Positions 18,829 to 27,993 of a DNA stretch of 64,000 nt are shown piece by piece (position 1 is the first letter of the stretch; every line of letters starts with the position of its first letter). Origin of the DNA: Bacteroidota bacterium (lineage in GTDB: Bacteria > Bacteroidota > Bacteroidia > B-17B0 > Aurantibacillaceae). The notes below the pieces were generated by a model. It was not told where the DNA came from. It searched no databases and saw only the letters and a program-made list of their open reading frames with translations. Made by a program: the position numbers and the translations under genes. The DNA lies in the NCBI GenBank assembly GCA_016702705.1, contig JADJDM010000002.1, forward strand, positions 124,001 to 188,000, in the 5' to 3' direction.

Positions 18829-19902
18829 TTATTTTGTAGGCATTTTTTCTTTTTTAGAATTCTTTTCGTGCGTTTTCATATACTTAATGTTATCACAATT
18901 AGCCGCCATTTCAGCCGCTTCTTCATAACCTTTAGCGTTTGCAGATTTATAGTATGTACAAGCATCAATTAAATCTTCATCTTGCTTGTCTAAAATAACT
19001 GCAACACGGTAATCAAGTTTACCATCTGTAGGCTTTAGTTTTATGCAATTTTTTAAATCAAAAATTACCGAATTCCACATTTCTTTTTGTTCAGCCAAAT
19101 CAGCTCTTAATAAGTATGCTTCATAAAATGTTGGTTTTAGTTTAACGCACTCATTTAAATCATTCATAGCAGAATCAATTTGATTTAATTTTTGATAAGC
19201 TAAAGCTCTAGTGTAATAAGATTTGTAATCTTTTTTAGTTAAACTCACTGCATTATTTAAAGATTTTAAAGCTCCATTATAATCTCCCTTGCCCATCAAT
19301 GATTTTCCTTTTTCTCCATGTATGTAACCCGAATCTGGAAGGATTTTTAAAGCTTGTTCAAGTTTAACTAATGCTTCATCGTATTTTTTCATATTATTAC
19401 TTGTTATCGCTTCTTTAGCTAAAACAATTGCTTCATTATTGCAAAAACAATCTTTATGAGCTTGGCCAGCAACTTCACTTCCTTTTATTGCTTCCGTTTT
19501 CATTCCAATACAACCTTCTGTTTTTTTACCTGCTTGAAATTTATCAAATGCTTTTAGGCCTTTAGCATTTACATTACTGCTATCTAAAATGAATATTTTC
19601 TCTAAATCAGCACGCATTACAGTAATGTTTTTTGTGTAGTACGAACAAACAGCTCTTTTTTCGTAAGGCTCAATCATGTACTTTTTATCTGCTGGAATTG
19701 GAGTTTTAGTAGCAATTAATTTATCTACTTCAGCAGACACAATTTTTATCGCAGCTTCGTAATCCATTATAGCCAAACTATAACTTTTAATCTTGTATTT
19801 TTGATTTCCACTGTCGATAGCCTTTTTAAATTCGGCAGTTTGTGCAAATGAAAGATTAGATATAACTAATAAAAGTGAGCTAAGTAGATAAATTTTCTTC
19901 AT
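18829..19902 (-). CDS. Exported TPR-repeat protein
   Basis: I chose the ATG at 19902 because it starts a signal peptide (MKKIYLLSSLLLVISNLSFA). The ATG at 19935 lies upstream of the TAnnTTTG element at 19931-19924. The mature protein of about 337 residues has several tetratricopeptide repeats, for example ALVKLEQALKILPDSGYIHG, ALKSLNNAVSLTKKDYKSYY and AMNDLNECVKLKPTFYEAYL. TPRs are protein-interaction scaffolds; the partner is unknown. It is the first gene of the run that leads to the GldM-C-like protein and the acetyltransferase. Confidence 0.8.
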   Translation of the reverse strand: MKKIYLLSSLLLVISNLSFAQTAEFKKAIDSGNQKYKIKSYSLAIMDYEAAIKIVSAEVDKLIATKTPIPADKKYMIEPYEKRAVCSYYTKNITVMRADLEKIFILDSSNVNAKGLKAFDKFQAGKKTEGCIGMKTEAIKGSEVAGQAHKDCFCNNEAIVLAKEAITSNNMKKYDEALVKLEQALKILPDSGYIHGEKGKSLMGKGDYNGALKSLNNAVSLTKKDYKSYYTRALAYQKLNQIDSAMNDLNECVKLKPTFYEAYLLRADLAEQKEMWNSVIFDLKNCIKLKPTDGKLDYRVAVILDKQDEDLIDACTYYKSANAKGYEEAAEMAANCDNIKYMKTHEKNSKKEKMPTK

Positions 19903-19923
19903 GACCAAAGTTTTGATTTTTAA

Positions 19924-19931
19924 CAAATTTA
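19924..19931 (-). promoter_or_regulatory. TAnnTTTG promoter element for the TPR gene
   Basis: The minus strand reads TAAATTTG, 21 bases upstream of the ATG at 19902. It fixes that start and excludes the upstream ATG. Confidence 0.6.
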
Positions 19932-20004
19932 GCAAAACATATCAAATACAAAGCCAAAAATACATTTGTAACTTATTTCAATTAAAATACTGGAAGATTT
20001 TTGA

Positions 20005-20322
20005 TTATTTTTCGATGTCTTTCTTAATTGTCTCTGCTTCGGCTTCAAACTCTTTGGTTTGAGCTTGCCAGTTTTGACGAGCTTGCTGAACTTGCTCCTC
20101 AACTACACGAGTATGACTTCCCATCTCATTTTTTATATCGTTTGCGTGAGATTGTAGGTCGCGTTGAATACCATTGGTGGCATCTTTAAATTCCCTTATG
20201 CTTTTACCAAGTGTACGAGCAATATTAGGAACGCCTTTGCCACCAAATAGTAATAAAATTACTACAACAACAAGGAAAATTTCTCCTCCACCTAGGTTTA
20301 AAAATAATAAACAGCTTTGCAT
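20005..20322 (-). CDS. tatA: Twin-arginine translocase subunit TatA
   Basis: The protein has 105 residues: a single N-terminal membrane helix (GGGEIFLVVVVILLLFGGKG), then PNIARTLGKSIREFKDATNG, the TatA/E amphipathic helix with the conserved F-G and L-G positions. The charged C-terminal tail is longer than average. TatA forms the pore of the folded-protein export system. TatB and TatC are not in the window, as is common in Bacteroidota where tatC lies elsewhere. The gene starts immediately after the stop of a 41-residue upstream ORF. Confidence 0.92.
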   Translation of the reverse strand: MQSCLLFLNLGGGEIFLVVVVILLLFGGKGVPNIARTLGKSIREFKDATNGIQRDLQSHANDIKNEMGSHTRVVEEQVQQARQNWQAQTKEFEAEAETIKKDIEK

Positions 20323-20448
20323 CTAAAAATCTTTGCTTTTAAAAAACTTTATTAGCGTATACACACCAATAAAAAAAATCAGCGCAACTATTGCTATAAC
20401 GAAAAACTCGGAAAGCCCGAATTCATACATTGTGTCTTCATTGTGCAT
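20323..20448 (-). CDS. 41-residue single-span membrane protein upstream of tatA
   Basis: The frame from ATG 20448 to TAG 20323 encodes an acidic N-terminus (MHNEDTMYEFGLSEFF), one hydrophobic helix (VIAIVALIFFIGVYTLI) and a basic tail (KFFKSKDF). Its stop directly abuts the tatA ATG. A TAnnTTTG promoter element (20452-20459, TACATTTG on the minus strand) lies four bases upstream of its ATG. An internal ATG at 20430 would leave a short leader and may be the real start. The charge pattern fits an inner-membrane protein with a cytoplasmic C-terminus. I do not recognise the family; short membrane proteins of this kind are easily missed. Confidence 0.55.
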   Translation of the reverse strand: MHNEDTMYEFGLSEFFVIAIVALIFFIGVYTLIKFFKSKDF

Positions 20449-20451
20449 GGA

Positions 20452-20459
20452 CAAATGTA
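20452..20459 (-). promoter_or_regulatory. TAnnTTTG promoter element for the small ORF-tatA pair
   Basis: The minus strand reads TACATTTG, ending three bases before the ATG at 20448. Confidence 0.55.
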
Positions 20460-20555
20460 CTAAATATTAGGCTTGTGTTTTAAGTAAAATTGATTATTTT
20501 AGTATTTGTTATGGAATTTCTTGGCTCCTTACATCAAAAGGTAAAATTTAACCTC

Positions 20556-21158
20556 ATGAATATAGCAATTAACAAACCTTGCCACGAAGATTGGAGTAAA
20601 ATGACTCCTAATGATAAAGGCGCATTTTGTGCAATTTGCACCAAAGATGTAATGGATTTTAGTAAGAAAACCGTTCAAGAAATTAAGGATTTCTTTGCTA
20701 AACCAGTCCAAGGAAAAGTATGCGGTCGTTTTAAAGAGGAACAATTAGAAGAAATTAGCTTCGAATCATTCATCGAGCGTTTTGTTGGCTTTAAATTTAG
20801 TAAAAAGGTATTGGTAATTGTTGCCTTAACCTTCGCTAGTTGGTTTATGGGATCTTCTGACCTAAATGCTCAAACTACTCATAAAATGGGTAAAGTTGCT
20901 CCGGTTAAAACGAATACTGTAACACCAGTTAAGACTGAAGAAAATGTAAAGGGCGATGTAAGAGTTACCCCAAAAGATACTACTAAATGTAAGAAGCCAA
21001 ATACTGAAACAATGAAAATGGGAGAAGTAGCTGCCCCACCAAAAAAAGGAAAAAAGGTAAGTGAGAACAAGCCCAAAGCTACGAAGGTCAAAAAAAACAA
21101 GAAAGAGAAAGAAATTATGTTGCTTGGTGATGTTATGATTGATGACAAGGTTAAGTGA
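20556..21158 (+). CDS. Cys-motif domain plus membrane helix protein of unknown function
   Basis: I chose the ATG at 20556 (MNIAINKPCHEDWSKMTPND); in-frame starts at 20490 and 20511 add a poorly typed extension. The N-terminal domain has the pattern PC-x-E-D-W, then FCAICTKDVMDFSKKTVQEI and VCGRF. The spaced Cys residues look like a metal-binding knuckle, and I recognise the pattern from uncharacterised Bacteroidota proteins. A membrane helix follows (KKVLVIVALTFASWFMGSS), then a long Lys/Thr/Pro-rich tail outside. Length is 200 residues. Function is unknown; a sensor or anchor role is only a guess. Confidence 0.75.
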   Translation: MNIAINKPCHEDWSKMTPNDKGAFCAICTKDVMDFSKKTVQEIKDFFAKPVQGKVCGRFKEEQLEEISFESFIERFVGFKFSKKVLVIVALTFASWFMGSSDLNAQTTHKMGKVAPVKTNTVTPVKTEENVKGDVRVTPKDTTKCKKPNTETMKMGEVAAPPKKGKKVSENKPKATKVKKNKKEKEIMLLGDVMIDDKVK

Positions 21159-21194
21159 TTAATACGTTAATAAAATAATTCGTTTCTTTGTCAT

Positions 21195-21903
21195 ATGCAA
21201 TTATTTATTGGTTCGGAGTTAGATGGTGAAACTTTATTTCTTACTGAAGAAGAATCTTGGCACTGTGCAAAGGTTTTACGCAAAAGAAATGGCGACATTC
21301 TTTCTGTAATTGATGGAAAGGGAAATTTATATTCGGGTAAAATTGTAAGCGATAATCCCAAAAAGATTTTATTGAATATAGAAAGTAAAGAAGCAAAATC
21401 ACCTTCTCGAAATTATAAATTGCACCTAGCAATTGCCCCAACAAAAAATACTGATAGAATAGAATGGTTTGTTGAAAAGGCGGTTGAAATAGGCGTAGAT
21501 GAAATTAGCTTTTTGCAATGCAAAAATTCGGAACGCAAAATTTTAAAAATTGACCGCATTCAGAAAATTGTGGAAAGCGCAGTTAAACAATCGCTTCAGT
21601 TTTATATTCCCAAACTAAATGATTTAATTGCTTACCAAAAATTTATCGAGCAACAAGATGCTTCTCATTCAAAATTTATAGCTCATTGCCAAACAAGCAA
21701 TTTGCCTTTTTTGACGAAAATTTTAAAACCGGAACAGAATTCATTAGTGTTAATAGGTCCCGAAGGGAGATTTTACGATTGAGGAAGTTAACTTGGCAAA
21801 AAGTATTGGTTTTCAGGAAATTAGTTTGGGTGTCACCCGTTTAAGAACAGAAACAGCTGCTCTCTATGCAGTTAACGCTTTTTCTGTTTTATCAAATTCT
21901 TAA
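21195..21903 (+). CDS. rsmE: 16S rRNA (m3U1498) methyltransferase, one frameshift
   Basis: The first part, starting MQLFIGSELDGETLFLTEEE, has the N-terminal PUA-like domain, and EIGVDEISFLQCKNSERK starts the SPOUT fold. The frame breaks at the GGG at 21765-21767 (GPEG then a stop after RFYD). With two G the frame reads GPEGDFTIEEVNLAKSIGFQ and ends at 21903 with the knot motif SLGVTRLRTETAALYA. Full length is about 236 residues, the family norm. It methylates U1498 of 16S rRNA. Confidence 0.9.
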
Positions 21904-21906
21904 CTA

Positions 21907-21937
21907 TTGCTTTCAGTAATAATTTGCTGTATATTTG
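21907..21937 (+). promoter_or_regulatory. Promoter (TTG-N20-TATATTTG)
   Basis: TTG at 21907-21909 and TATATTTG at 21930-21937 are separated by 20 bases, a near-ideal Bacteroidota promoter. The ATG of the 146-residue membrane protein follows at 21951. Confidence 0.75.
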
Positions 21938-21950
21938 TTCTTAGAAATAT

Positions 21951-22391
21951 ATGTTGAATATCAGATTTTTTGTTTCATGGATTTTCGGCGCGTTGCTGAT
22001 GTACACTGCATTTTATATGTGGCATGGGGTTATTTCAACTGATTTTTATCGCATTCAATATCCAAAAGGAATTTTTCTTGGTTTGGCAGCAATTGTATAC
22101 TTAATAGTTTCTTTTGTTCTATATAAAGTATTCGAGCTCAAATTTTGGGTGAAAATCACAACTAATTTATTTCTTCGTGGTTTGTTTGCCGGTGTGATTT
22201 TAGGCTTTACTTTGTTTGCCTTCACCTTAGTTTTAGGAGTTGGTTTTTCAGGGTCCTATTCCCTTAAGATTTTATTAGTTGATTGTTTATGGCAATTAAT
22301 AGAGCAAACTATAGGTGGAATGGTAATTGCACTTGCTCATATATTTATTTTCGTTCCTCATTTGGAAGAGGATGAAATACGTAATTCCTAA
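21951..22391 (+). CDS. Four-helix membrane protein, unrecognised
   Basis: The protein has 146 residues with about four hydrophobic helices: ISWIFGALLMYTAFY-like near residue 8, LAAIVYLIVSFVLYKVF, FAGVILGFTLFAFTLVLGVG and a later IGGMVIALAHIFIF. It ends with an acidic tail EEDEIRNS. I do not recognise the family. It has its own strong promoter and precedes the LysM-lipoprotein gene by 54 bases. Confidence 0.7.
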   Translation: MLNIRFFVSWIFGALLMYTAFYMWHGVISTDFYRIQYPKGIFLGLAAIVYLIVSFVLYKVFELKFWVKITTNLFLRGLFAGVILGFTLFAFTLVLGVGFSGSYSLKILLVDCLWQLIEQTIGGMVIALAHIFIFVPHLEEDEIRNS

Positions 22392-22445
22392 ATATCTATC
22401 TACCCCTTAAAAATTTGGAATTAAATTTGTAGTTTTACTCTCTGT

Positions 22446-24248
22446 ATGCGCAATTTCATTTTTACTTATTTACTCATTCTAGGATTTACATTTAGTGCTT
22501 GTTCGCAAACAGCTACTAAGTCATTAAACATTCAAACCATTAATGGAAAGAAGTTTTACTTACACAAAGTAGAAAAAGGCCAAAGTTTATACGCTATTTC
22601 GAAGTTATATGAAATAGATTTAAATGCAATTGTAATCGAAAACCCAGATGCTATCGACGGCATAAAACCGGGGCAAGAGTTAAAAGTGCCTTTTGAAAAG
22701 CCAAAAACAGATGAGTTTAGTCCAGCAGATTATGAAAAGTATCAAATTCATAAAGTAGCAAAAGGAGAAACCTTATATTCCATCTCAAAAAAATACAATG
22801 TTACTGAAGAAAGTATTGCAGCGTTAAATCCACTAGCTAAAAACGGGTTAAAAGAGGGGCAGCAATTAAAAATTGTAGAACGCAAAAAACAAGTTGTATC
22901 AAATAATGTTTCAAATTCACTCCCAGGCGAAGCATTTGAAATGTATAAAGTTGAAAAAGGCGAAACAGTATACGCAATCACAAAAAAGTTTGGCATTAGT
23001 GCAGATGATTTTTATTTATGGAATCCTGAAGCTAAAAGCGGCGTTAAGGTGGAACAAATGGTTAGGGTTGGAGCAAAGAAACCAATTAAAGATTCTACTA
23101 TAAAACAGAACGTAGTTGCGTTAGTTGATACGATTGTTGCGACAAAGAAACCTGTTTATAATATTGGGATTATGATGCCTTTTCAGTTTAATGAAACGGA
23201 TTTTATTAATGTGGATCAACTGGTAAAAGACAAACAAGACTTTCCTTCCACTCAAACAATTGCACTCGAATTGTACCAAGGAATAAAATATGCAATTGAT
23301 TCGTTACAAACTGCTGATTGCAAATTTAATATTCAACTTTTTGATACGCAGGACAGAGATTCAGCACAAGTTTTTAAAGTAGTAAAGGAAAATGGATTTC
23401 GCGAGTTGGATTTGTGTATCGGTCCTGTTTACAATTCTTCTTTTAAAGTTGTTGCTGAAAACGCTAAAGAACTTGGTATTCCAATTGTTACTCCTTTAAC
23501 TCAACAAAACAAAGTTTTATTTGATAATGTATTTGCAAGTAAAACAACCCCATCAAACTTTACATTAATTGAAACCCTAGCAGAGTTTGTTGTTGATTCA
23601 TTCCGCACACATAATGTGGTTATGATTAACTCAGGTAAACCAAAGGAACAAGCTTTGATGAAAGCATTTAAATTGCATTATAATGATTACTTATCAATCG
23701 TTTATGACAACTCTAAAGATACTGTTCAAGAAGTAAAAGGACTAGCTGGCGCAAAGTCGGCATACAATCCTAATAAGAAAAATTACTATGTTATTATTAG
23801 CGAAGATGAGGTTTATCTTACTGATTTTTTAACACAGCTAAATACTTTTATTGATAAAAAGAAAGAGTTAAATGTAATAGGATTAAGAAAGTGGATAAGC
23901 TTAGAACACTTGGATTCTGAATATCTAAACAAGTTTAATTTTTTATATCCAAGTTCTTATTTTATCGATTACTCTAGTGAGTTTGTGAAGAAGGCAAAGA
24001 AAGCGTATTACGCAACTTATTTTACCGACCCTGAAGATTATTACTACCAAGGAATTGATATCGCACTTTATTATTTAGAAGCACTGAAAAAATATGGTCC
24101 GGATTTTTACAAAAATTTGGATCAATACAAAAAGAAGGGCGCTGTTATGGATTTTAATTTTTTCCGCCCTTCACAAACAACTGGTTTTGATAATCGCTCC
24201 TTAAAAATGGTTCGTTACAGCGATTACAAATACAGTAAAGCAAATTAA
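22446..24248 (+). CDS. LysM-repeat lipoprotein with periplasmic-binding-like domain
   Basis: The protein has 600 residues. A signal ends at a lipobox-like FSAC (Cys19). Three LysM repeats follow (HKVEKGQSLYAISKLYEID, HKVAKGETLYSISKKYNVT, YKVEKGETVYAITKKFGIS), each of about 50 residues, which bind peptidoglycan. The C-terminal 380 residues have the type 1 periplasmic-binding fold pattern (YNIGIMMPFQFNE, then LDLCIGPVYNSSFK, GIPIVTPLTQQN). This matches Bacteroidota LysM/PBP1-type proteins of the outer-membrane periplasmic face. It is followed after four bases by hemF, so the two may be cotranscribed. Confidence 0.8.
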   Translation: MRNFIFTYLLILGFTFSACSQTATKSLNIQTINGKKFYLHKVEKGQSLYAISKLYEIDLNAIVIENPDAIDGIKPGQELKVPFEKPKTDEFSPADYEKYQIHKVAKGETLYSISKKYNVTEESIAALNPLAKNGLKEGQQLKIVERKKQVVSNNVSNSLPGEAFEMYKVEKGETVYAITKKFGISADDFYLWNPEAKSGVKVEQMVRVGAKKPIKDSTIKQNVVALVDTIVATKKPVYNIGIMMPFQFNETDFINVDQLVKDKQDFPSTQTIALELYQGIKYAIDSLQTADCKFNIQLFDTQDRDSAQVFKVVKENGFRELDLCIGPVYNSSFKVVAENAKELGIPIVTPLTQQNKVLFDNVFASKTTPSNFTLIETLAEFVVDSFRTHNVVMINSGKPKEQALMKAFKLHYNDYLSIVYDNSKDTVQEVKGLAGAKSAYNPNKKNYYVIISEDEVYLTDFLTQLNTFIDKKKELNVIGLRKWISLEHLDSEYLNKFNFLYPSSYFIDYSSEFVKKAKKAYYATYFTDPEDYYYQGIDIALYYLEALKKYGPDFYKNLDQYKKKGAVMDFNFFRPSQTTGFDNRSLKMVRYSDYKYSKAN

Positions 24249-24252
24249 TCAA

Positions 24253-25171
24253 ATGGAATTTAAAGAAGAAATAACTTTGTGGTTAAAGCAACTGCAAGAA
24301 TCAATATGCAATGATTTGCAAAAGGAAGATGGCAAATCGGCTTTCACTAAAGATGAGTGGAGCAGAGAAGAAGGCGGCGGTGGAATTAGCCGCATTATAG
24401 AAGACGGGGCAGTTTTTGAAAAAGGCGGTGTAGGTTTTTCTGCAGTTCATGGAAATACTCCAGCATTTTATTTAAAGAAAAGAACATGCTTTAGGGGAAA
24501 ACGCCGTTATTGAATCTACTTTTTTTGCGACTGGCGTTTCAATTGTTATCCATCCTAAAAGCCCTATGGTTCCTATTATTCACATGAACATTCGTTATTT
24601 TGAAATGAGTAACGGAACTAAATGGTTAGGTGGCGGAATAGATTTAACACCACATTACGTTGTACCCGAAGATGCAGCTTTTTTTCATAAAGCATTAAAA
24701 ACAGTTTGCGATAAACATGACGCTTCTTATTACGAAAAATTTAAAAACTGGGCAGATGATTATTTTTTTATTCCACACCGTAAAGAAACAAGAGGTGTAG
24801 GTGGAATATTTTTCGATAGACTAACTTCTACTAACGAAGAGGAATTTAAAAAGCTTGTAAGTTTTTGGAAAGAAGTAGGGCAAACATTTGCACCAACCTA
24901 TTTAAGTATAGTAAATAAAAATAAAAATTTGCCTTATACCGAGAAGGAACAAAATTGGCAATACTTAAGACGAGGCAGGTACGTTGAGTTTAATTTGGTT
25001 TACGATAAAGGAACTAAGTTTGGCTTAGAAACCAACGGACGAGTTGAATCAATTTTAATGAGTTTACCTAAATATGCATCTTGGCAATATAATATTGTTC
25101 CTGAAAGTGGCTCAAAGGAAGCAGATACGCTCACTTATCTGAGAAAAGGTGTTGATTTCGTTCAAATGTAA
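24253..25171 (+). CDS. hemF: Oxygen-dependent coproporphyrinogen III oxidase, one frameshift
   Basis: The first part has the family start and WSREEGGGGISRIIEDGAVFE. The frame shifts in an AAAA run at 24478-24481. Removing one A gives KEHALGENAVIESTFFATGV and joins the second part with MVPIIHMNIRYFE, WLGGGIDLTPHY and QYLRRGRYVEFNLVYDKGT (a family signature). Total length is about 306 residues, normal for HemF. It decarboxylates coproporphyrinogen III to protoporphyrinogen IX in haem synthesis using O2, so the organism can use oxygen. The gene is essential for aerobic haem supply, which makes an assembly error likely. Confidence 0.93.
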
Positions 25172-25210
25172 TGTTGCAACTAAAACGAAAATTACTATAT
25201 TCGCAATACC

Positions 25211-26248
25211 ATGACGGAGAAAAATAAAAAGCCATCTATCGATGATATTGCGAAAAGTTTAGGCGTTTCAAAAACGCTAGTATCAATGGTTTTAAATAAT
25301 AAAACCCAAAAATACGGCATAAGCGAAACTACTCGTAAACGCGTAGAAGAGAAAATTGAAGAGATGGGTTTTTTGCCTAACAAGGCAGCTCGTAGGTTAA
25401 GAACAGGAAAATCTTTTTTAATTGGAATAATTGTTCCAGATATTTCTAATCCTTTTTATTCTAAAATCATTCGTGAAATTGAAGATAAAGTGCAATTGAA
25501 TGGCTATCATCTAATGGCTTGCAGTTCGGATGAAGATTCGGAGAAGGAAATGAATTTAATTAAAATGCTTGTTGATTCGCAACAAGTAGATGGTTTAATA
25601 TTAAGCACTACTTTAAAAACCGCTTCTGAACTGGATTTTTTATCAAAACGTAACTTCCCTTACGTGTTAATGGATAGAACCTTGGAAGATGTTGATGTTC
25701 CAAGTGTTGGTGTAGATAATAAAACCGGGGCATACAATGCAACTGAAATGCTTATTAAAGCTGGTGCAAAAAATGTTGCCATGTTTAGTATCTCTCCTGG
25801 TTATATTAGCACAATTGAAGAACGTAAAAAGGGATATTTAAACGCATTAAAAGCAAATAAACTGAATGTTAAAGCCGATATGTTGTTCGAAATTCCATTT
25901 TCCGACATAAAAAACTCGGTTTTTGAGCATTTAGATGAATTATTGAACAAAAAAACGAAATCAATCGATGGTATTTTTGCTGCAAACAACAATATTGCCC
26001 TTGCTTGTATGGAATATTTCCGTGAAAAGAAGATTAAAGTACCTGAAAAGCTAAAATTTGTGAGTTTTGACGATATTGATGTATTTCACTTCTCAAATCC
26101 TACTATTTCTGCTATCGAACAGCCATTATCCGACATCGGTTCTTGGTCGATTAAGCTTTTATTTGAATTATTGGAGGGTGACTCTGAAACAAGAAAGCCT
26201 GTTCACATCAATCTTCCTACTAAATTTATTGCCCGCACATCGTGCTAA
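25211..26248 (+). CDS. LacI-family transcriptional regulator
   Basis: The protein has 345 residues. An N-terminal helix-turn-helix (IDDIAKSLGVSKTLVSMVLN) is followed by the hinge helix (PNKAARRLRTGKS). The periplasmic-binding-type effector domain is full length with IGIIVPDISNPFYSKIIREI, DGLILSTTL and the C-terminal IKKLLFELL-like segment (WSIKLLFELLEG). LacI regulators respond to sugars or nucleosides, but no sugar catabolic gene is adjacent, so the target is unknown. Its start lies 35 bases after hemF. A near-promoter TATATTCG lies just upstream. Confidence 0.93.
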   Translation: MTEKNKKPSIDDIAKSLGVSKTLVSMVLNNKTQKYGISETTRKRVEEKIEEMGFLPNKAARRLRTGKSFLIGIIVPDISNPFYSKIIREIEDKVQLNGYHLMACSSDEDSEKEMNLIKMLVDSQQVDGLILSTTLKTASELDFLSKRNFPYVLMDRTLEDVDVPSVGVDNKTGAYNATEMLIKAGAKNVAMFSISPGYISTIEERKKGYLNALKANKLNVKADMLFEIPFSDIKNSVFEHLDELLNKKTKSIDGIFAANNNIALACMEYFREKKIKVPEKLKFVSFDDIDVFHFSNPTISAIEQPLSDIGSWSIKLLFELLEGDSETRKPVHINLPTKFIARTSC

Positions 26249-26370
26249 TTTACTATTAATTAGCTAGTTGTAAATTCGACTTCTACGCAGCCGTCTTTTT
26301 TTGGTTTCATTTGTTAATAAAATAACCCAGAAATAACGTTAATTAGATTTGGTTTATAACTTTAGAACCT

Positions 26371-26378
26371 TATTTTTG
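26371..26378 (+). promoter_or_regulatory. TAnnTTTG promoter element for the M23 peptidase gene
   Basis: TATTTTTG lies 55 bases upstream of the ATG at 26433. Confidence 0.55.
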
Positions 26379-26432
26379 CAAAATTCTTAGACGAAATGAA
26401 ACTATTTGCGTACAAGAAATATAAGAAAACAA

Positions 26433-27453
26433 ATGAAACGTATTTTATCCATATTCCTTTTATTATTGCTTGCAAGCACAAGTGTGTTTGCCGGTATTGA
26501 TGATAAGAAGAAAAAGAAGGGTAAGAAAAAATCTACGGTTCATGCGAAAAAATACAAAACTACCCACAAACATGTTGCGGTTAAACAGTAACTGCAAAAG
26601 TTGCTGTAAAAAGAGATGATACAACGAAAGTTGTTCTTGATCCAGATATGTTTATGGATTCTGTCGATTCATTATTAATGTTCCCTTCTCATGATTTATA
26701 TGGCAACTGGGATACATCTTTAATACATCCTTATTTATTCGATCAACATTTTACAACGGATTCAACTACTATTTATTTATTAGATGATTGGAGTTGTGGT
26801 TTTACTGTTCCTTGCAAAGGAGGAGTAACTTCTGATTTTGGTTGGAGAAGAAGAAGACCTCATTATGGTACTGATATCGACTTAGAAACTGGCGACACTG
26901 TTGTTGCTGCTTTTGATGGAAGAGTTAGAATTGCAAAGTTTAATAATGGTGGTTATGGTAATTGCGTTGTAATTCGTCATAACAACGGATTAGAAACTGT
27001 TTATGCGCATTTATCCAAGTTATTAGTTGAACCAGGTCAAGAAGTAGCCTCTGGAACTGTTATTGGTTTAGGTGGTAATACAGGTCATTCTTTTGGAAGT
27101 CATTTACATTTCGAGGTTCGTTTCTTAGGTAAGCCTGTTGATACCGGAAGATTTAGTTGATTATCAAAAAGGGAGAAATTAAAAACTCAGCTTTTGTATT
27201 ATATAAAGAAGATTTCGCAAATAAATACGATTTAAGAAGTATTCATGCACATAGTAAAACGTCTAAATCCCACACAGCTTCTAAAGCGCAAGTAAACTCA
27301 AAATCTTCAAAAGGTAAGAGTGTTACTGTTAAAGAAGGAGATACTTTAGGAAGAATTGCAAAAAGAAATCATACCACTATTGCAGCAATCTGCAAAAAGA
27401 ATGGTATTAAGCAAAGCAAAGTTTTGCGTCCAGGAATGAGACTGAAAGTTTAA
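26433..27453 (+). CDS. M23 metallopeptidase with C-terminal LysM, two frameshifts
   Basis: A signal peptide (MKRILSIFLLLLLASTSVFA) leads into a Lys-rich linker. The frame shifts near 26588, at VKQ followed by TAA, and continues TAKVAVKRDD. The peptidase domain reads SDFGWRRRRPHYGTDIDLET, containing the HxxxD zinc site, and ends SHLHFEVRF with the HxH site. A second shift near 27155 joins a segment with KKGEIKNSAFVLYKED. The last domain is LysM (VKEGDTLGRIAKRNHTTIAA). Zn-dependent endopeptidases of this type cut peptidoglycan cross-links. Both zinc motifs are intact, which argues that the breaks are sequencing artefacts. Confidence 0.85.
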
Positions 27454-27468
27454 TTAACTTCATATTTC

Positions 27469-27931
27469 ATGCAATCACAAGCTACAACAATCGAACAGTA
27501 TTTAGATGAAGTGTCGGAAGATAAATCTGCTGCCTTTAAAAAATTGTACACTGTTGTAAAAAAGAATATCCCAAAAGGATTTAAAGCATGTATTTCTTAT
27601 GGCATGATTGGATTTGTTGTTCCTCACTCATTATACCCAAAAGGATATCATTGCGACCCTAAATTACCTTTGCCATTTGTTGCTATTGCTGCTCAAAAAA
27701 ACTTCATTGCATTTTATCACATGGGCATTTATGCAAAGCCTGATTTATATAAATGGTTTGTAAGTGAGTATCCAAAACATTGCAAAGGCAAATTGGATAT
27801 GGGAAAAAGCTGTATTCGTTTTAAAAATGGATGATATTCCTTACGATTTAATGGGCGAGCTTATTTCTAAAATTACTCCAGATGAATGGATTGCAACTTA
27901 TGAAGCTGCTTTTCTTAAAGGTAAAAAATAA
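27469..27931 (+). CDS. DUF1801-like protein, one frameshift
   Basis: It starts MQSQATTIEQYLDEVSEDK. The core has KKNIPKGFKACISYGMIGFV and then FVAIAAQKNFIAFYHMGIYA, the DUF1801 pattern. At the A run 27823-27827 the first frame ends; the shifted frame reads RFKKMDDIPYDLMGEL-like sequence and continues to TAA at 27931 (EAAFLKGKK). The full length is about 153 residues. DUF1801 proteins have a small domain of unknown function that is common near metabolic genes. The gene is 62 bases upstream of the arsC-like gene. Confidence 0.72.
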
Positions 27932-27961
27932 TCTAATTTTCTCGAAATTGTTCAACTAATG

Positions 27962-27981
27962 TTGTAATATTACAATGTAAT
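27962..27981 (+). promoter_or_regulatory. Two overlapping perfect palindromes, candidate operator
   Basis: TTGTAATATTACAA (27962-27975, 14 bp) and ATTACAATGTAAT (27969-27981, 13 bp around a central A) overlap. The latter ends 12 bases before the ATG at 27994. Such dyads are typical of ArsR-family or other repressor operators. No ArsR gene is in the window, so the regulator is unknown. Confidence 0.5.
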
Positions 27982-27993
27982 AAAACGAACCTT

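Noticed and set aside
20879..21148. 89-residue minus-strand frame with hydrophobic start
   Set aside because: It lies wholly opposite the Lys/Thr-rich tail of the plus-strand protein, where hydrophobic reverse translation is expected.
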